Shown piece by piece: positions 21,074-30,916 of a DNA stretch of 64,000 nucleotides. Both the position numbers and the translations under genes were made by a program. A model generated the notes under the pieces. It was not told where the DNA came from. It saw only the letters and a list, made by a program, of their open reading frames with translations, and ran no database searches. Each line of letters begins with the position of its first letter. The stretch's first letter is position 1. Origin of the DNA: an uncultured Eubacterium sp. (lineage in GTDB: Bacteria; Bacillota; Clostridia; Lachnospirales; Lachnospiraceae); the NCBI GenBank assembly GCA_910584645.1, contig CAJUAU010000011.1, positions 30,715-94,714 on the forward strand, read 5' to 3'.

Positions 21074-22285
21074 TCATTCTGAAACAGATCCTAATAATTC
21101 ATTCATAAGCTGATACCCGTTTTCCTGGTAATTTCCACTCTCTTCAGCCTCTTTCTCATTATAACTCCATGTGTGCCCCTCTTCTGCGGTACTGTCATAC
21201 AGCAGATATGGAACTGGATCGCTGGAATGGGTGCGGATACAGATCGGGGTTGGATGATCCGGCATGACCAGCATCCGGAAATCTTCTCCCAGCTCCTTCA
21301 TTCTGTTGTACACGGGGCCAATAATTCTTTGATCCAGATATTCTATGGCCCTGACCTTTTTCTCCACACTGCCCTGGTGTCCCATCTCATCAGGAGCTTC
21401 CACATGGATGTAGACAAAATCACTGCCATTCTCAGTCACTGCCTTTACCGCAGCCTCTGCTTTTCCTTCGTAATTGGTCTCCAGGGTTCCATCCGCCCCT
21501 TCTACCTCTATATTATTCATACCGGCGCCCACTGCGATTCCTTTTAAAAGGTCCACCGCTGAGATCATAGCGCCCTTTTTCCCAAATTTCTCTTCAAAAT
21601 CATCTAGTTCCGGCTTTGTACCTGCTCCCCAGAACCAGATAGAATTTGCCTTGTTCAACCCCTTCTTGGCTCTCTCCACATTCAAGGGATGCTGGTTCAA
21701 TATATCATAACTCTTTTTCATCATCCCGCGGAGTTTGTCATCTGCCGGAAGATATTCTCCAATCTTTTTTCCGAGAATATCATGAGGCGGGGTGAGCTCG
21801 GATACCTGTCCATGTTTCCAGATCGTACAGTGGCGATAGCTGGTTCCCGTATAAAACTGGTAGACATCGTCCTCTATCTCCGATCTGAGAGCCTCTAAGA
21901 GCACATTTGCATCTTCTGTGGAAATCTCACCGCTGCTGTGGTCGAGAATCGTCTTCTCCTCATACGGAAGATCATCTTCCGAAAGCGTCACAATATTACA
22001 GCGGATGGCAATATCCCCCTCTTTCATATCTACACCGATGCTCAGCGCCTCCAGCGGAGAACGTCCGGTATAATACTGCCTGGGATCATATCCTAAAACA
22101 GCAAGATTGGCTGTGTCACTCCCCGGCTTCATTCCGTCAGGGATGGTTTTTGCCAGTCCGATCTTTGCTTTCTTTGAGATCCTATCCATATTGGGTGTAT
22201 CAGCATATTCCAACGGCGTCCTGCCATCCAGCTCTTCTAAAGGCTGGTCTGCCATTCCGTCACCCAGAACAACAATGTATTTCAT
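21074..22285 (-). CDS. Proposed homoserine kinase (ApgM phosphoglycerate-mutase family)
   Basis: The 403-residue protein is of the cofactor-independent, metal-dependent phosphoglycerate mutase (ApgM) family: GDGMADQPLEELDG at the start, the serine segment KPGSDTANLAVLGYDP and the metal-binding VMPDHPTPICIRTHS. Members lying between homoserine dehydrogenase and aspartate kinase are known as proposed homoserine kinases, since such genomes may lack classic ThrB. That context holds here. The alternative is an ordinary mutase; the position argues against that, but no activity can be read from sequence. Confidence 0.85.
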   Translation of the reverse strand: MKYIVVLGDGMADQPLEELDGRTPLEYADTPNMDRISKKAKIGLAKTIPDGMKPGSDTANLAVLGYDPRQYYTGRSPLEALSIGVDMKEGDIAIRCNIVTLSEDDLPYEEKTILDHSSGEISTEDANVLLEALRSEIEDDVYQFYTGTSYRHCTIWKHGQVSELTPPHDILGKKIGEYLPADDKLRGMMKKSYDILNQHPLNVERAKKGLNKANSIWFWGAGTKPELDDFEEKFGKKGAMISAVDLLKGIAVGAGMNNIEVEGADGTLETNYEGKAEAAVKAVTENGSDFVYIHVEAPDEMGHQGSVEKKVRAIEYLDQRIIGPVYNRMKELGEDFRMLVMPDHPTPICIRTHSSDPVPYLLYDSTAEEGHTWSYNEKEAEESGNYQENGYQLMNELLGSVSE

Positions 22286-22338
22286 TGTCTTTCCGTCCTT
22301 TCTTCTATCAGTCTTAAACCCAAATCTATTATTTCACC

Positions 22339-23541
22339 TTATGCAGACACCCGAATACGTGTGATGAGCGTGGTGAAGTTCTCTGCCTTTGCTGCAAAGT
22401 CCTTTTCCTTCAGAGGTGCAGTAATAAATCCACATTCTCCCGCGATTCCGGCGTCGATCATCTGGACCCCGCCAAATACTTCTGATACCTTCTCTTTCTC
22501 AGATTCCCCTACCCGGACAAAAAACCGGTTTTCCATCTCATCCACTGGCGTGATCTCAAGCTTTTGTGCACTCCAGGTAATGGAAACATTTTCTCCCTGG
22601 TGTTTCACCGCCGCCACCACATCTGCCACCACAGCACTTGCGGTAGGAAGCTTGCCGGCTCCGGCGCCATAAAACATCACATCTCCCAGCATATTTCCTG
22701 TGACAGATATGCCGTTGAATACGTCATTTACACTGTAAAGCGGATGGGTGCTGTCCACCATCTGCGGCGCCACCATCGCATACACCCGATCTCCCACTTT
22801 TTTACTTGTACCAAAGATTTTGATCGCCGAATTTATCTTCTTTGCATATTTAAAATCTTCTGCAGTAATCTTCGTGATGCCTTCGGTATAAATGTCCTCA
22901 TAATCCACCTGTTTTCCATAGGCAAGAGAGGTGAGGATCGCAATCTTGCGGCAGGCATCGTAGCCTTCCACATCTGCCGTGGGATCTTTTTCCGCATACC
23001 CTAGTTCCTGTGCCTTTTTCAATACCTCGGCAAAGTCAGCGCCCTCATCTGCCATCTTCGTCAGGATAAAGTTTGTCGTACCATTCAGGATTCCATTGAT
23101 CTCCTGAATCTCATCGGCAGTAATGCACTGGTTGAGGGGACGGATGATCGGAATTCCCCCTCCCACACTCGCCTCGAAGAAAAAGTTTACATTCTTGTCT
23201 TTGGCGATCTGAATCAATTCAGCTCCGTGGGCCGCTACCAGTTCTTTGTTGGAAGAGCAGACGCTTTTTCCTTTCAACAGGGCAGTTTTTACAAAATCAT
23301 AGGCAGGTTTTGTACCGCCCATGGTCTCAACGATAACGCCTATTTCTTCATCTTCTGCGATCACATTATAATCATGAACAAGAATTTCCTGCACCGGATC
23401 CCCTGGGAAATCCCTAAGATCCAGGACATATTTTACTTCAACCTCTTCTCCCGCACGTGCCGCGATACTTTCTGCATTGGTATGGACAACCTCCACAACT
23501 CCGGAACCAATGGTTCCGTAACCTAATACTGCGATTTTCAT
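22339..23541 (-). CDS. hom: Homoserine dehydrogenase
   Basis: The 400-residue enzyme starts with an NAD(P) fold (VLGYGTIGSGVVEVV), has the family signature INGILNGTTNFILTKM with AEKDPTADVEGYDA, and a C-terminal ACT-like regulatory region (FFVRVGESEKEKVSEVF). It reduces aspartate semialdehyde to homoserine. It heads the operon with the proposed homoserine kinase and lysC; RBS GAGGAG precedes the ATG. An imperfect hairpin (GCAGGA/TCCTGC) overlaps the stop of the preceding cheW. Confidence 0.96.
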   Translation of the reverse strand: MKIAVLGYGTIGSGVVEVVHTNAESIAARAGEEVEVKYVLDLRDFPGDPVQEILVHDYNVIAEDEEIGVIVETMGGTKPAYDFVKTALLKGKSVCSSNKELVAAHGAELIQIAKDKNVNFFFEASVGGGIPIIRPLNQCITADEIQEINGILNGTTNFILTKMADEGADFAEVLKKAQELGYAEKDPTADVEGYDACRKIAILTSLAYGKQVDYEDIYTEGITKITAEDFKYAKKINSAIKIFGTSKKVGDRVYAMVAPQMVDSTHPLYSVNDVFNGISVTGNMLGDVMFYGAGAGKLPTASAVVADVVAAVKHQGENVSITWSAQKLEITPVDEMENRFFVRVGESEKEKVSEVFGGVQMIDAGIAGECGFITAPLKEKDFAAKAENFTTLITRIRVSA

Positions 23542-23592
23542 TGTCTCCTCTTCCTTTCTATATGTAAATATCCCAGTAAAGCGCAGGCAGGA

Positions 23593-24063
23593 TTACTCCT
23601 GCTTCTCTTCCTGAGACAGATCCAGCTCATTGATCCGATCGAAATCCTCTTCTGATATCAGTGCATCGGGATTTATCACTACGATCAGCTGATTATCTCT
23701 TCTGGCGATAAAATCAATATAATCGGTCCCCTCCGTCTGCGCCTCTTTCGGGAAGGTCTGAATATTATCTCCTTCTGCCTGAAACACCTTATCCACGCTG
23801 TCCACCATACAGGCAATGCCTCTCTTACTTGTCCGGAGAAGCAATATCTTGGTATCCTTCGTCATCCCGGCAGCGGGAAGATTTAACTTTGCCCGGATAT
23901 CAAAGACCGGATACACCTCATCCCGTACCACGATGGTTCCCAGAATACAGTCTGGTGCTTCCGACAAAGGCTGGATCTCCTGATAACTTTCCAGACTCTG
24001 CATTCCGCTGATCTCAATCCCATATTCTCTGCCACTGATAAAAAATGTAACAATTTCCTTCAT
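23593..24063 (-). CDS. cheW: CheW-like chemotaxis coupling protein
   Basis: A 156-residue single CheW domain: EIVTFFISGREYGIEISGMQ, ILGTIVVRDEVYPVFDIRAKL and GIACMVDSVDKVFQ, and an acidic tail. It couples chemoreceptors to the CheA kinase. The start at 24063 is the first Met giving a normal CheW N-terminus. It stands alone among housekeeping genes, far from the two receptor genes at 44240 and 57211; the rest of the chemotaxis set lies outside the window. Confidence 0.9.
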   Translation of the reverse strand: MKEIVTFFISGREYGIEISGMQSLESYQEIQPLSEAPDCILGTIVVRDEVYPVFDIRAKLNLPAAGMTKDTKILLLRTSKRGIACMVDSVDKVFQAEGDNIQTFPKEAQTEGTDYIDFIARRDNQLIVVINPDALISEEDFDRINELDLSQEEKQE

Positions 24064-24135
24064 AAGCCCCTCCATTCCGGGCAGCATTTTCCTGTCTCTG
24101 CCTCTTATCCTCTACCTCAGTAATTTCCTATAATT

Positions 24136-25239
24136 TCAACTATTGATCCATTTTAAATACCCATTAATAAACACATCCAGATCGCCATCCAGGACAGCTC
24201 CGACATTGCCGGACTCCACATTGGTCCTGTGGTCTTTTACCATAGTATAGGGCTGCATTACATAAGAACGGATCTGGTTTCCCCAGCCGATTTCCTTCTG
24301 TTCTCCGCGGATGTCGGACTCTTTTTCCAGATTCTCCTGCTGTTTCAGCAGATACAGCTTTGCCTTCAGCATCTGCATCGCCTTGTCTTTATTCATATGC
24401 TGGGAGCGCTCGTTCTGACACTGCACCACGATCCCTGTGGGGAAATGGGTGATACGGATCGCCGAGGAGGTCTTATTGATGTGCTGGCCTCCGGCGCCGC
24501 TGGAACGGTACGTATCGATACGGATATCATCATCTGCGATCTCAATATCCAGGTCCTGCTCAATATCCGGCATTACATCACAGGAAACAAAAGACGTCTG
24601 ACGTTTACCCGCCGCATTAAAGGGAGAAATACGCACCAGACGATGTACACCGTGTTCACTTTTCAGATATCCATAGGCATTGGTTCCGTTGATCTGCAGG
24701 GTAACGGACTTAAGCCCCGCCTCGTCGCCATCCAGAAAATCCAGCATCTCTACCGAATATCCTTTTTTTTCTGCCCATCTCTGATACATCCGGCACAGCA
24801 TGCTGGCCCAGTCACAGCTCTCGGTTCCCCCGGCTCCCGCGTGCAGGGTAAGGATAGCATTACTCTCGTCATATTCGCCTTTCAGCATCGTGGTGATGCG
24901 AAGATCATCGAAATCTTTCACAAACTCTTCCAGTTCCTCCTTGATCTCCGCCGCCAGTTCATCATCCTCTTCCTCATATGCCATCTCGATCAGCGTCATG
25001 ATATCTTCATACTTTCCGCTGAGACCGTCGGCACGGCTAACGATATCTTTAAGTTCCTTTACCTCTTTCATGGACTCGCTCGCCTTCTCTGCGTCCTCCC
25101 AGAAATCCGGAGCCTCCATATTTTTCTCCAGCTCCTCGATACGAAACTGCTTCTCGCCAAGATTCAGGGAGTCCCTGACCTCAGCGAGAGGCTTTTCATA
25201 GGAGGAGAGTTCGACTTTATAATTATCTAACTCGACCAT
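24136..25239 (-). CDS. prfB: Peptide chain release factor 2
   Basis: The 367-residue factor has the RF2 anticodon-like SPF tripeptide (RISPFNAAGKR) and the catalytic GGQ loop (SSGAGGQHINKTSSA). It recognises UAA and UGA. It is one continuous frame from MVELDNYKVEL; at the place where many prfB genes carry the CUUUGA programmed frameshift, the frame reads through RDSLNLGEK without an in-frame UGA, so frameshift autoregulation is not visible. It lies 21 nt after secA, the usual neighbour. Confidence 0.95.
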   Translation of the reverse strand: MVELDNYKVELSSYEKPLAEVRDSLNLGEKQFRIEELEKNMEAPDFWEDAEKASESMKEVKELKDIVSRADGLSGKYEDIMTLIEMAYEEEDDELAAEIKEELEEFVKDFDDLRITTMLKGEYDESNAILTLHAGAGGTESCDWASMLCRMYQRWAEKKGYSVEMLDFLDGDEAGLKSVTLQINGTNAYGYLKSEHGVHRLVRISPFNAAGKRQTSFVSCDVMPDIEQDLDIEIADDDIRIDTYRSSGAGGQHINKTSSAIRITHFPTGIVVQCQNERSQHMNKDKAMQMLKAKLYLLKQQENLEKESDIRGEQKEIGWGNQIRSYVMQPYTMVKDHRTNVESGNVGAVLDGDLDVFINGYLKWINS

Positions 25240-25260
25240 TTTTCAACCCTCTGATTCACC

Positions 25261-27822
25261 TTATCTGCCACAGCAGTATTTATATTTCTTTCCGGACCCG
25301 CAGGGACACGGAGCATTACGGCTGATCTTTTCTGATTTCCTTGTGACCGGCGCATTGGCAGAATCATCCTTGTTGGTTCCTGTCTCCTTTGCTACCTGTT
25401 CACGTTCTACCTTCTGCTCAATACGGACATGCATCAATGCCTTTACTGTCTCCTCCCGGATGGACTCTGTCATCTCCGCAAACATATCATAACTCTGGAA
25501 ACGGTACTCTGTCACCGGATCTCTCTGTCCATATGCCTGCAGTCCGATCCCCTGACGCAGCTGATCCATATCATCAATATGGTTCATCCAGTGCTGGTCT
25601 GTGACCTTCAGAAGAATGACACGCTCGATCTCCCGGATCTGCTCTGCCTCCGGGAACTCTGCTTCCTTCATCTCATAGAGATGGAGGGCTTCTTCTTTTA
25701 ATTTCTGGATCAGTTCATTTTTATTGATGCTCTTATCCCTCTCTGGATCAAAGGTGATCGGCTCAAAGGGAATGATGGGCAGCAGGTTCATATTCAGCTC
25801 ATCCAGATCCCATTCCTCTGGAATCTGATCGTCCCCGATGGTTCTGCCCACATACTTTTCTATCACTTCATCCATCATACCGTAAATGGTATCACGCATG
25901 CTTTCTCCATCCAGAACTTTTCGTCTCTCAGCATAGATGAGCTCCCTCTGCTGGTTGTTGATGATATCATACTCCAGCAGGTTTTTACGGATTCCATAGT
26001 TGTTGCCCTCGATCTTCATCTGGGCGCGCTCAATGGCTTTGTTCAGCATCCGGTGCTGGATCTGTTCACCTTCCGGCATCCCGAGGGAATTAAATATATT
26101 CATCAGGTTCTGGGAACCAAACAGACGCATCAGGTCATCCTCAAGGGAAATATAAAACTTGGATTCACCGGGATCTCCCTGACGTCCGGAACGTCCCCGC
26201 AGCTGGTTATCGATACGTCTGGACTCATGCCGCTCCGTACCAATGATCCTCAGTCCTCCCAGTTCCTGGACTCCTTCTCCCAGCTTGATATCCGTACCAC
26301 GGCCCGCCATATTGGTGGCGATGGTCACAGCTCCGGCGATACCTGCGTCTGCAACAATCTCTGCCTCCATCTCATGGTATTTGGCGTTCAGTACTTTATG
26401 CTTAATGCCCCGTCTCCGAAGCAGATCACTGAGCTCCTCCGATGCCTCAATGGTGATCGTACCCACTAACACCGGCTGTTTTCTCTCATAGCAGTCCGCA
26501 ATATCTTCTACGATAGCATTCAATTTTTCTTTTTTCGTCTTATACACGGAATCGTTGTGATCAATACGCGCCACCGGTTTATTGGTGGGAACTTCCACAA
26601 CATCCATGCCATAGATCTCGCGGAACTCTTTTTCTTCGGTAAGGGCGGTACCGGTCATACCACATTTTTTCGCGTATTTATTGAAGAAATTCTGGAAGGT
26701 GATCGTCGCCAGCGTCTTGCTCTCACGCTTAACCTTCACATGTTCCTTCGCCTCAATGGCCTGATGGAGTCCGTCGGAATAACGGCGTCCCGGCATGATA
26801 CGTCCCGTAAATTCATCGACGATCAGCACCTCGTCATCCTTTACCACATAATCTTTGTCTAAAAACATTAGATTGTGAGCCCGCAGGGCAAGGTTGATAC
26901 AGTGCTGGATCTCCAGATGCTCCGGATCTGCCAGATTCTCGATATGGAAAAAGCGCTCCACCTTTGCCACACCCTGGGCGGTAAGGTTCACCGTCTTTTC
27001 CTTTTCATCCACAACGAAATCACCAGTCTCATTGTCATCTTCTTTCATGATGATATCCATCTTAGACAATTCTTTTGCAGTACCACGCTTAAGCTGCTTT
27101 GCCAGGTTATCACATGCCTCATAGATCTTGGTGGATTTCCCACTGCTTCCAGAGATGATCAGCGGTGTTCTCGCCTCGTCGATAAGTACCGAGTCCACCT
27201 CGTCCACGATGGCATAGTGAAGCTCTCTCTGTACCAGCTGCTCTTTATAAATAACCATGTTATCACGGAGATAGTCAAATCCAAGCTCGTTATTCGTAGC
27301 GTAGGTAATATCACAGTTATAGGCTTCTCTTCTCTCATCATTGTCCATGCTGTTCAGGATACAGCCCACTGTCAGCCCAAGAAACTCATGGATCTGCCCC
27401 ATCCACTCCGCATCACGCTTCGCCAGATAGTCATTGACTGTAACGATATGCACACCCTTGCCCTCTAAAGCATTCAGATACGCTGGAAGCGTGGACACCA
27501 GCGTCTTACCTTCACCGGTACGCATCTCTGTGATACGTCCCTGATGCAGGATCACACCGCCGATCAGCTGCACGCGGTAATGGCGCATTCCGATGGTCCT
27601 CTTGGATGCTTCTCTGACAACCGCATATGCCTCCGGCAGAATGTCATCCAGTGATTCCCCTTCTGACAACCGGTTCTTGAATTCTCTTGTTTTATCTTTT
27701 AACTGCTCGTCTGATAATTTCTCATAATCAGGCTCCAGTTTTTCAATCTTGTCCACGATAGGAAGCACTCTCTTTACTTCCCTTTCACTGTGGGTTCCAA
27801 CTACCTTACTTAATAATCCCAT
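25261..27822 (-). CDS. secA: Protein translocase ATPase SecA
   Basis: About 853 residues: MGLLSKVVGTHSEREVKR, Walker A region MRTGEGKTLVSTLPAYL, DEVDSVLIDEARTPLIISG, motif MAGRGTDIKLG, and the C-terminal SEC-C zinc site CPCGSGKKYKYCCG, which binds SecB-type or phospholipid partners. The start at 27822 has GGAG about 9 nt upstream; upstream in-frame Mets lack one. It drives post-translational export through SecYEG. Confidence 0.97.
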   Translation of the reverse strand: MGLLSKVVGTHSEREVKRVLPIVDKIEKLEPDYEKLSDEQLKDKTREFKNRLSEGESLDDILPEAYAVVREASKRTIGMRHYRVQLIGGVILHQGRITEMRTGEGKTLVSTLPAYLNALEGKGVHIVTVNDYLAKRDAEWMGQIHEFLGLTVGCILNSMDNDERREAYNCDITYATNNELGFDYLRDNMVIYKEQLVQRELHYAIVDEVDSVLIDEARTPLIISGSSGKSTKIYEACDNLAKQLKRGTAKELSKMDIIMKEDDNETGDFVVDEKEKTVNLTAQGVAKVERFFHIENLADPEHLEIQHCINLALRAHNLMFLDKDYVVKDDEVLIVDEFTGRIMPGRRYSDGLHQAIEAKEHVKVKRESKTLATITFQNFFNKYAKKCGMTGTALTEEKEFREIYGMDVVEVPTNKPVARIDHNDSVYKTKKEKLNAIVEDIADCYERKQPVLVGTITIEASEELSDLLRRRGIKHKVLNAKYHEMEAEIVADAGIAGAVTIATNMAGRGTDIKLGEGVQELGGLRIIGTERHESRRIDNQLRGRSGRQGDPGESKFYISLEDDLMRLFGSQNLMNIFNSLGMPEGEQIQHRMLNKAIERAQMKIEGNNYGIRKNLLEYDIINNQQRELIYAERRKVLDGESMRDTIYGMMDEVIEKYVGRTIGDDQIPEEWDLDELNMNLLPIIPFEPITFDPERDKSINKNELIQKLKEEALHLYEMKEAEFPEAEQIREIERVILLKVTDQHWMNHIDDMDQLRQGIGLQAYGQRDPVTEYRFQSYDMFAEMTESIREETVKALMHVRIEQKVEREQVAKETGTNKDDSANAPVTRKSEKISRNAPCPCGSGKKYKYCCGR

Positions 27823-27862
27823 ACGTTCACTCTCCATAATAATCAAAGTTTTATCCCAGATT

Positions 27863-27891
27863 ATTTTATCACTAGATGTTCTGTCTTTCAA
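27863..27891 (-). promoter_or_regulatory. Promoter of secA-prfB
   Basis: Minus-strand TTGAAA (27886-27891), 17 bp, TAAAAT (27863-27868), about 40 bp before the secA start codon. Confidence 0.6.
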
Positions 27892-27928
27892 TGATTTTTT
27901 TGATTTTAGATTGTTTTTTACAAACCGT

Positions 27929-28699
27929 TCATAATCTTTTAACTTCTTTTACATCGCTGAAAAACCATGCGTGAATATTAATCTCCACCACCGGACTTCC
28001 GCAGTATTCGCATACTTTGGCGCCAAGAGAAGAAAGCGGCGCCCCACAGTTGGGGCAGTTGATGCCCAGCGCCTGGGCCCTCTGGTCTTCCACTAATTCC
28101 CTGTCCTGTATGTAGATCAGATCCGTATTGTATTTGGTCTGATACTTTGTGTCTTTTGCCCCTGCTAACAGTTTCCCCTCGCGGTCCGTCACATAATGAA
28201 AACATTCCAACGCCGACTGGAATGTAATGATACAGCGTCCCTCACTTTTCCGGTACTGGCTGATCTCGGTCCGGTGGATATGAATCTGTTCAAAATGCTC
28301 CCTCTGCCCGGCTTCTTCCAGCATCGCGATATGGGCTGCCAGTTCTTCTTTTAACTCTGTGCTGCCATCCTTTGGCATCTCCTTCCCAGCAGAACCGATC
28401 GCCCTCAGATAGTCCACTAATATATTATCCGCCCTCTCTTTCATTTCATCGTACTCAAAATCCGGAAAATCCTGGACGATCTTTGGCAGAAGAAGTTTCG
28501 TCATGGCAGAAACCGATTTTGGTGTTGATGCCATCTCCTCACGCATCATCTCCGCCCCCTGCCTGAGATCACTGGTCCCAAAAAGTTCTCTCGATACCTG
28601 CTGTGCCTTTCTTTTTAATGAAGCAACTCCGATATATACCGCAATAATTATGATCAGGATCAATACCAAAACAATGATCAAGCCTGTGTAATTCCCCAT
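27929..28699 (-). CDS. Membrane-anchored zinc-ribbon protein (TIM44-like)
   Basis: The 256-residue protein begins with one long membrane helix (about residues 5-25), then a helical region and a TIM44-like middle (CIITFQSALECFHYVTDREGK), and ends with a zinc ribbon (CPNCGAPLSSLGAKVCEYCG). The ribbon is of the type found in bacterial membrane stress proteins. It follows the SPFH-protein gene and probably works with it (inferred from position and shared zinc-ribbon build). A hairpin with two palindromic arms (28722-28757) lies in the leader. Confidence 0.6.
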   Translation of the reverse strand: MGNYTGLIIVLVLILIIIIAVYIGVASLKRKAQQVSRELFGTSDLRQGAEMMREEMASTPKSVSAMTKLLLPKIVQDFPDFEYDEMKERADNILVDYLRAIGSAGKEMPKDGSTELKEELAAHIAMLEEAGQREHFEQIHIHRTEISQYRKSEGRCIITFQSALECFHYVTDREGKLLAGAKDTKYQTKYNTDLIYIQDRELVEDQRAQALGINCPNCGAPLSSLGAKVCEYCGSPVVEINIHAWFFSDVKEVKRL

Positions 28700-28721
28700 A
28701 TTTCCTCCTTAGATCAATTCA

Positions 28722-28757
28722 ATGGCGCCAATTACAAATAACAATAATCGGCGCCAT
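28722..28757. terminator. Hairpin with self-complementary GGCGCC arms
   Basis: ATGGCGCC (28722-28729) and GGCGCCAT (28750-28757) pair over a 20-nt AT-rich loop between the SPFH gene and the zinc-ribbon gene. It lacks a strong T tail, so it may be a weak terminator or a processing site. Confidence 0.4.
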
Positions 28758-28793
28758 CAAACAAATTCATTCTATCTACATTCCTATTCTTTT

Positions 28794-30158
28794 TTATTCA
28801 ATATCATTTTCGTCAAATATATCACCACATTCCGGACAGAATTTCGGCGGATGATGTGGATCTTCCGGCCTCCAGCCACACTTGTCACAACGATACAGCG
28901 GGGCTCCCTCCGGCTTCTTTGTTCCACACTCCATACAGAATTTTCCCTGATTTACTGCCCCGCAGCTACAGGTCCATCCCTCCTGGGAAGCTGGTTTTGC
29001 TTTTCCACATTCTACACAGAATTTTCCAGTATTGGCTGTTCCACAGCTGCAGGTCCAGGAATCTGCCTGTTTTGCGGCATTCCCTCCACCTGCTGCATTT
29101 GCCGCCGAATTTTCAGACGCCTGTGTTCCATTCTGAACTCCGCCCTGCCGGTCCATGGCAAACAGCGCATTGGCATCCATTCCCCCTGCCTGGGAGGCCA
29201 TATTCATCCCGGCAAATGCCATCATCGGTCCCGTGGAGGTATTTGCCGCCGCCGATTTCATTGCCTGGGCCTGGGCCTCGGTCAGAGTTGCCGCCGCCAT
29301 CCCCGGATTCCGGAGTACTGCTGTCTTCTGCAGTTCTTTGATCATCGCCTCGTCATCTTCTGATGCCTTGATGGCATTTACTCCAAATGATACAATACGG
29401 ATCCCTCTCAAGCCGCTCCATTTTTCAGACAATTCAGCATTCAGGGCATCTGCCACTTCCATCGTATGAGCCGGCACCGCACTGTAGCGGATGCCCATAG
29501 CTGAGATTCTTGCAAATGCCGGCTGCAGTGCTGTCATCAGCTCCGTCTTCAGCTGGCTGTCAATGGTGTCGCGACGGTATTCATCCACTACATTTCCACA
29601 TACATTTGTATAAAAAAGCAGAGGGTCAAAGATCTGGTAAGAATATTCTCCATTACAGCGGACGGATATGTCCACATCCAGTCCGATATTGGTGTCCACC
29701 ACGCGGAAGGGAACCGGTGTGGCAGTCCCATATTTATTTCCCATAATTTCTTTTGTGTTGAAGAAATAAACTCTCTGATCCTTTCCCGTATCTCCTCCAA
29801 AAGTAAAACGTCTTCCCACCGCCGCAAAGGTTTTCTTGATATTATCACCAAGATCACCATAGAGCAGACTGGGTTCTGTAGAGGTATCATACAAAAATTC
29901 TCCAGCCTCCGCACAGAATTCCACAACTTTTCCCTGGTCTACAATGATCATGCACTGTCCCTCATTTACAGCCACTACAGAACCATTCGTGATAAGATTT
30001 TCATTGCCATTGTTTTTGCTGCCAAACCTGCTGCTGGTCCGCTTCTGCCCCTTGGTCACAAGAACATCTGATTCCAGTGCATCGCAATAAAAATACTCCT
30101 TCCACTGGTCTGCCATCTCGCCACGGATCGCGCCGCCGATCGCTTTAATTAATCCCAT
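28794..30158 (-). CDS. SPFH-domain protein with C-terminal zinc ribbons (YdjI-like)
   Basis: The protein (454 residues, start at 30158 after GGAGG) has an N-terminal virion-core/SPFH segment (MGLIKAIGGAIRGEMADQWKE), an SPFH core, then an Ala-rich linker and three zinc-binding clusters near the end (CSCGTANTGKFCVECG, CSCGAVNQGKFCMECG, and CDKCG...CPECG). This is the build of B. subtilis YdjI, which works in the PspA/YdjGH membrane stress complex. Its partners are at 32132 and 32962. No pspA gene is seen in the window. Confidence 0.75.
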   Translation of the reverse strand: MGLIKAIGGAIRGEMADQWKEYFYCDALESDVLVTKGQKRTSSRFGSKNNGNENLITNGSVVAVNEGQCMIIVDQGKVVEFCAEAGEFLYDTSTEPSLLYGDLGDNIKKTFAAVGRRFTFGGDTGKDQRVYFFNTKEIMGNKYGTATPVPFRVVDTNIGLDVDISVRCNGEYSYQIFDPLLFYTNVCGNVVDEYRRDTIDSQLKTELMTALQPAFARISAMGIRYSAVPAHTMEVADALNAELSEKWSGLRGIRIVSFGVNAIKASEDDEAMIKELQKTAVLRNPGMAAATLTEAQAQAMKSAAANTSTGPMMAFAGMNMASQAGGMDANALFAMDRQGGVQNGTQASENSAANAAGGGNAAKQADSWTCSCGTANTGKFCVECGKAKPASQEGWTCSCGAVNQGKFCMECGTKKPEGAPLYRCDKCGWRPEDPHHPPKFCPECGDIFDENDIE

Positions 30159-30206
30159 ATTATCCTCCATTCTGAAACATTATGTTTCTTTGTAAAAATG
30201 GTAAAG

Positions 30207-30251
30207 TGTCCTTCTGGACTAAACCAAATGGTTCCATCCAGGAGGACACAT
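30207..30251. terminator. Long hairpin downstream of hpf
   Basis: GTGTCC-x-TCTGGA and a near-perfect complement flank an inner AACC/GGTT stem. T runs flank it on the plus strand and short ones on the minus strand. It lies between hpf and the SPFH gene and probably ends the hpf transcript. Confidence 0.6.
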
Positions 30252-30306
30252 CTTTTTTCTCAGTCCATATATTTATGAAAACTGCTTAATGGACACCCAT
30301 ATATTC

Positions 30307-30834
30307 TTAATACTCCGGCTCGATCAGTCCATATGTATTTCCTTTTCTCTTGTAAACAACATTTACCTCCTCCGTCTCGGAATTCCGGAATACAAAGAAG
30401 TTATGCCCCAGAAGCTCCATCTGTACACATGCTTCTTCTGGATCCATGGGCTTCATGGCGAATTTCTTAGAACGGATAATGTTGATCTCTTCCTCATCCT
30501 CCATATCTTCATCAATAAATTCCTGGTTTAAATGCGCCGCATTCTGTGCTTTATCAATCAATTTATTTTTGTATTTCCTCAATTGTCTCTCAATCACTTC
30601 TTCTACCAGATCAATGGAAACATACATATCCGAACTTACTTCTTCCGCACGAATGATACTTCCTTTCATCGGAATGGTGATCTCAATCTTCTGTCTGTTT
30701 TTCTCAGTGCTCAACGTCACGTGAACCTCGGTACTGTCATTGAAATATCTCTCCAGTTTGGCAATCTTTTCTTCGATCGCCGAACGTAATCCCTCCGTTA
30801 TATCTAAATTTTTGCCGCTAATTACTAAATTCAT
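30307..30834 (-). CDS. hpf: Ribosome hibernation promoting factor (long form)
   Basis: The 175-residue protein has the YfiA/RaiA fold at the N-terminus (MNLVISGKNLDITEGLR, VHVTLSTEKNRQKIEITI, YVSIDLVEEVIERQLRKYK) and the C-terminal dimerisation domain of the long form (SKKFAMKPMDPEEACVQMEL, HNFFVFRNSETEEVNVVYKR). It pairs two 70S ribosomes into 100S dimers in stationary phase. The start at 30834 follows GGAG; an upstream extension is not coding. Confidence 0.93.
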   Translation of the reverse strand: MNLVISGKNLDITEGLRSAIEEKIAKLERYFNDSTEVHVTLSTEKNRQKIEITIPMKGSIIRAEEVSSDMYVSIDLVEEVIERQLRKYKNKLIDKAQNAAHLNQEFIDEDMEDEEEINIIRSKKFAMKPMDPEEACVQMELLGHNFFVFRNSETEEVNVVYKRKGNTYGLIEPEY

Positions 30835-30916
30835 AATGATCAGCTCCTTTGCCCATAATATTCGGGACGGAAACCTGTCTGCCGACTTTGTCAGCCGGAA
30901 CCTGTCCCGTATGTTT

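Noticed and set aside
24136..25239. Programmed frameshift in prfB
   Set aside because: One open frame covers the whole RF2 protein and no UGA interrupts it at the usual place.
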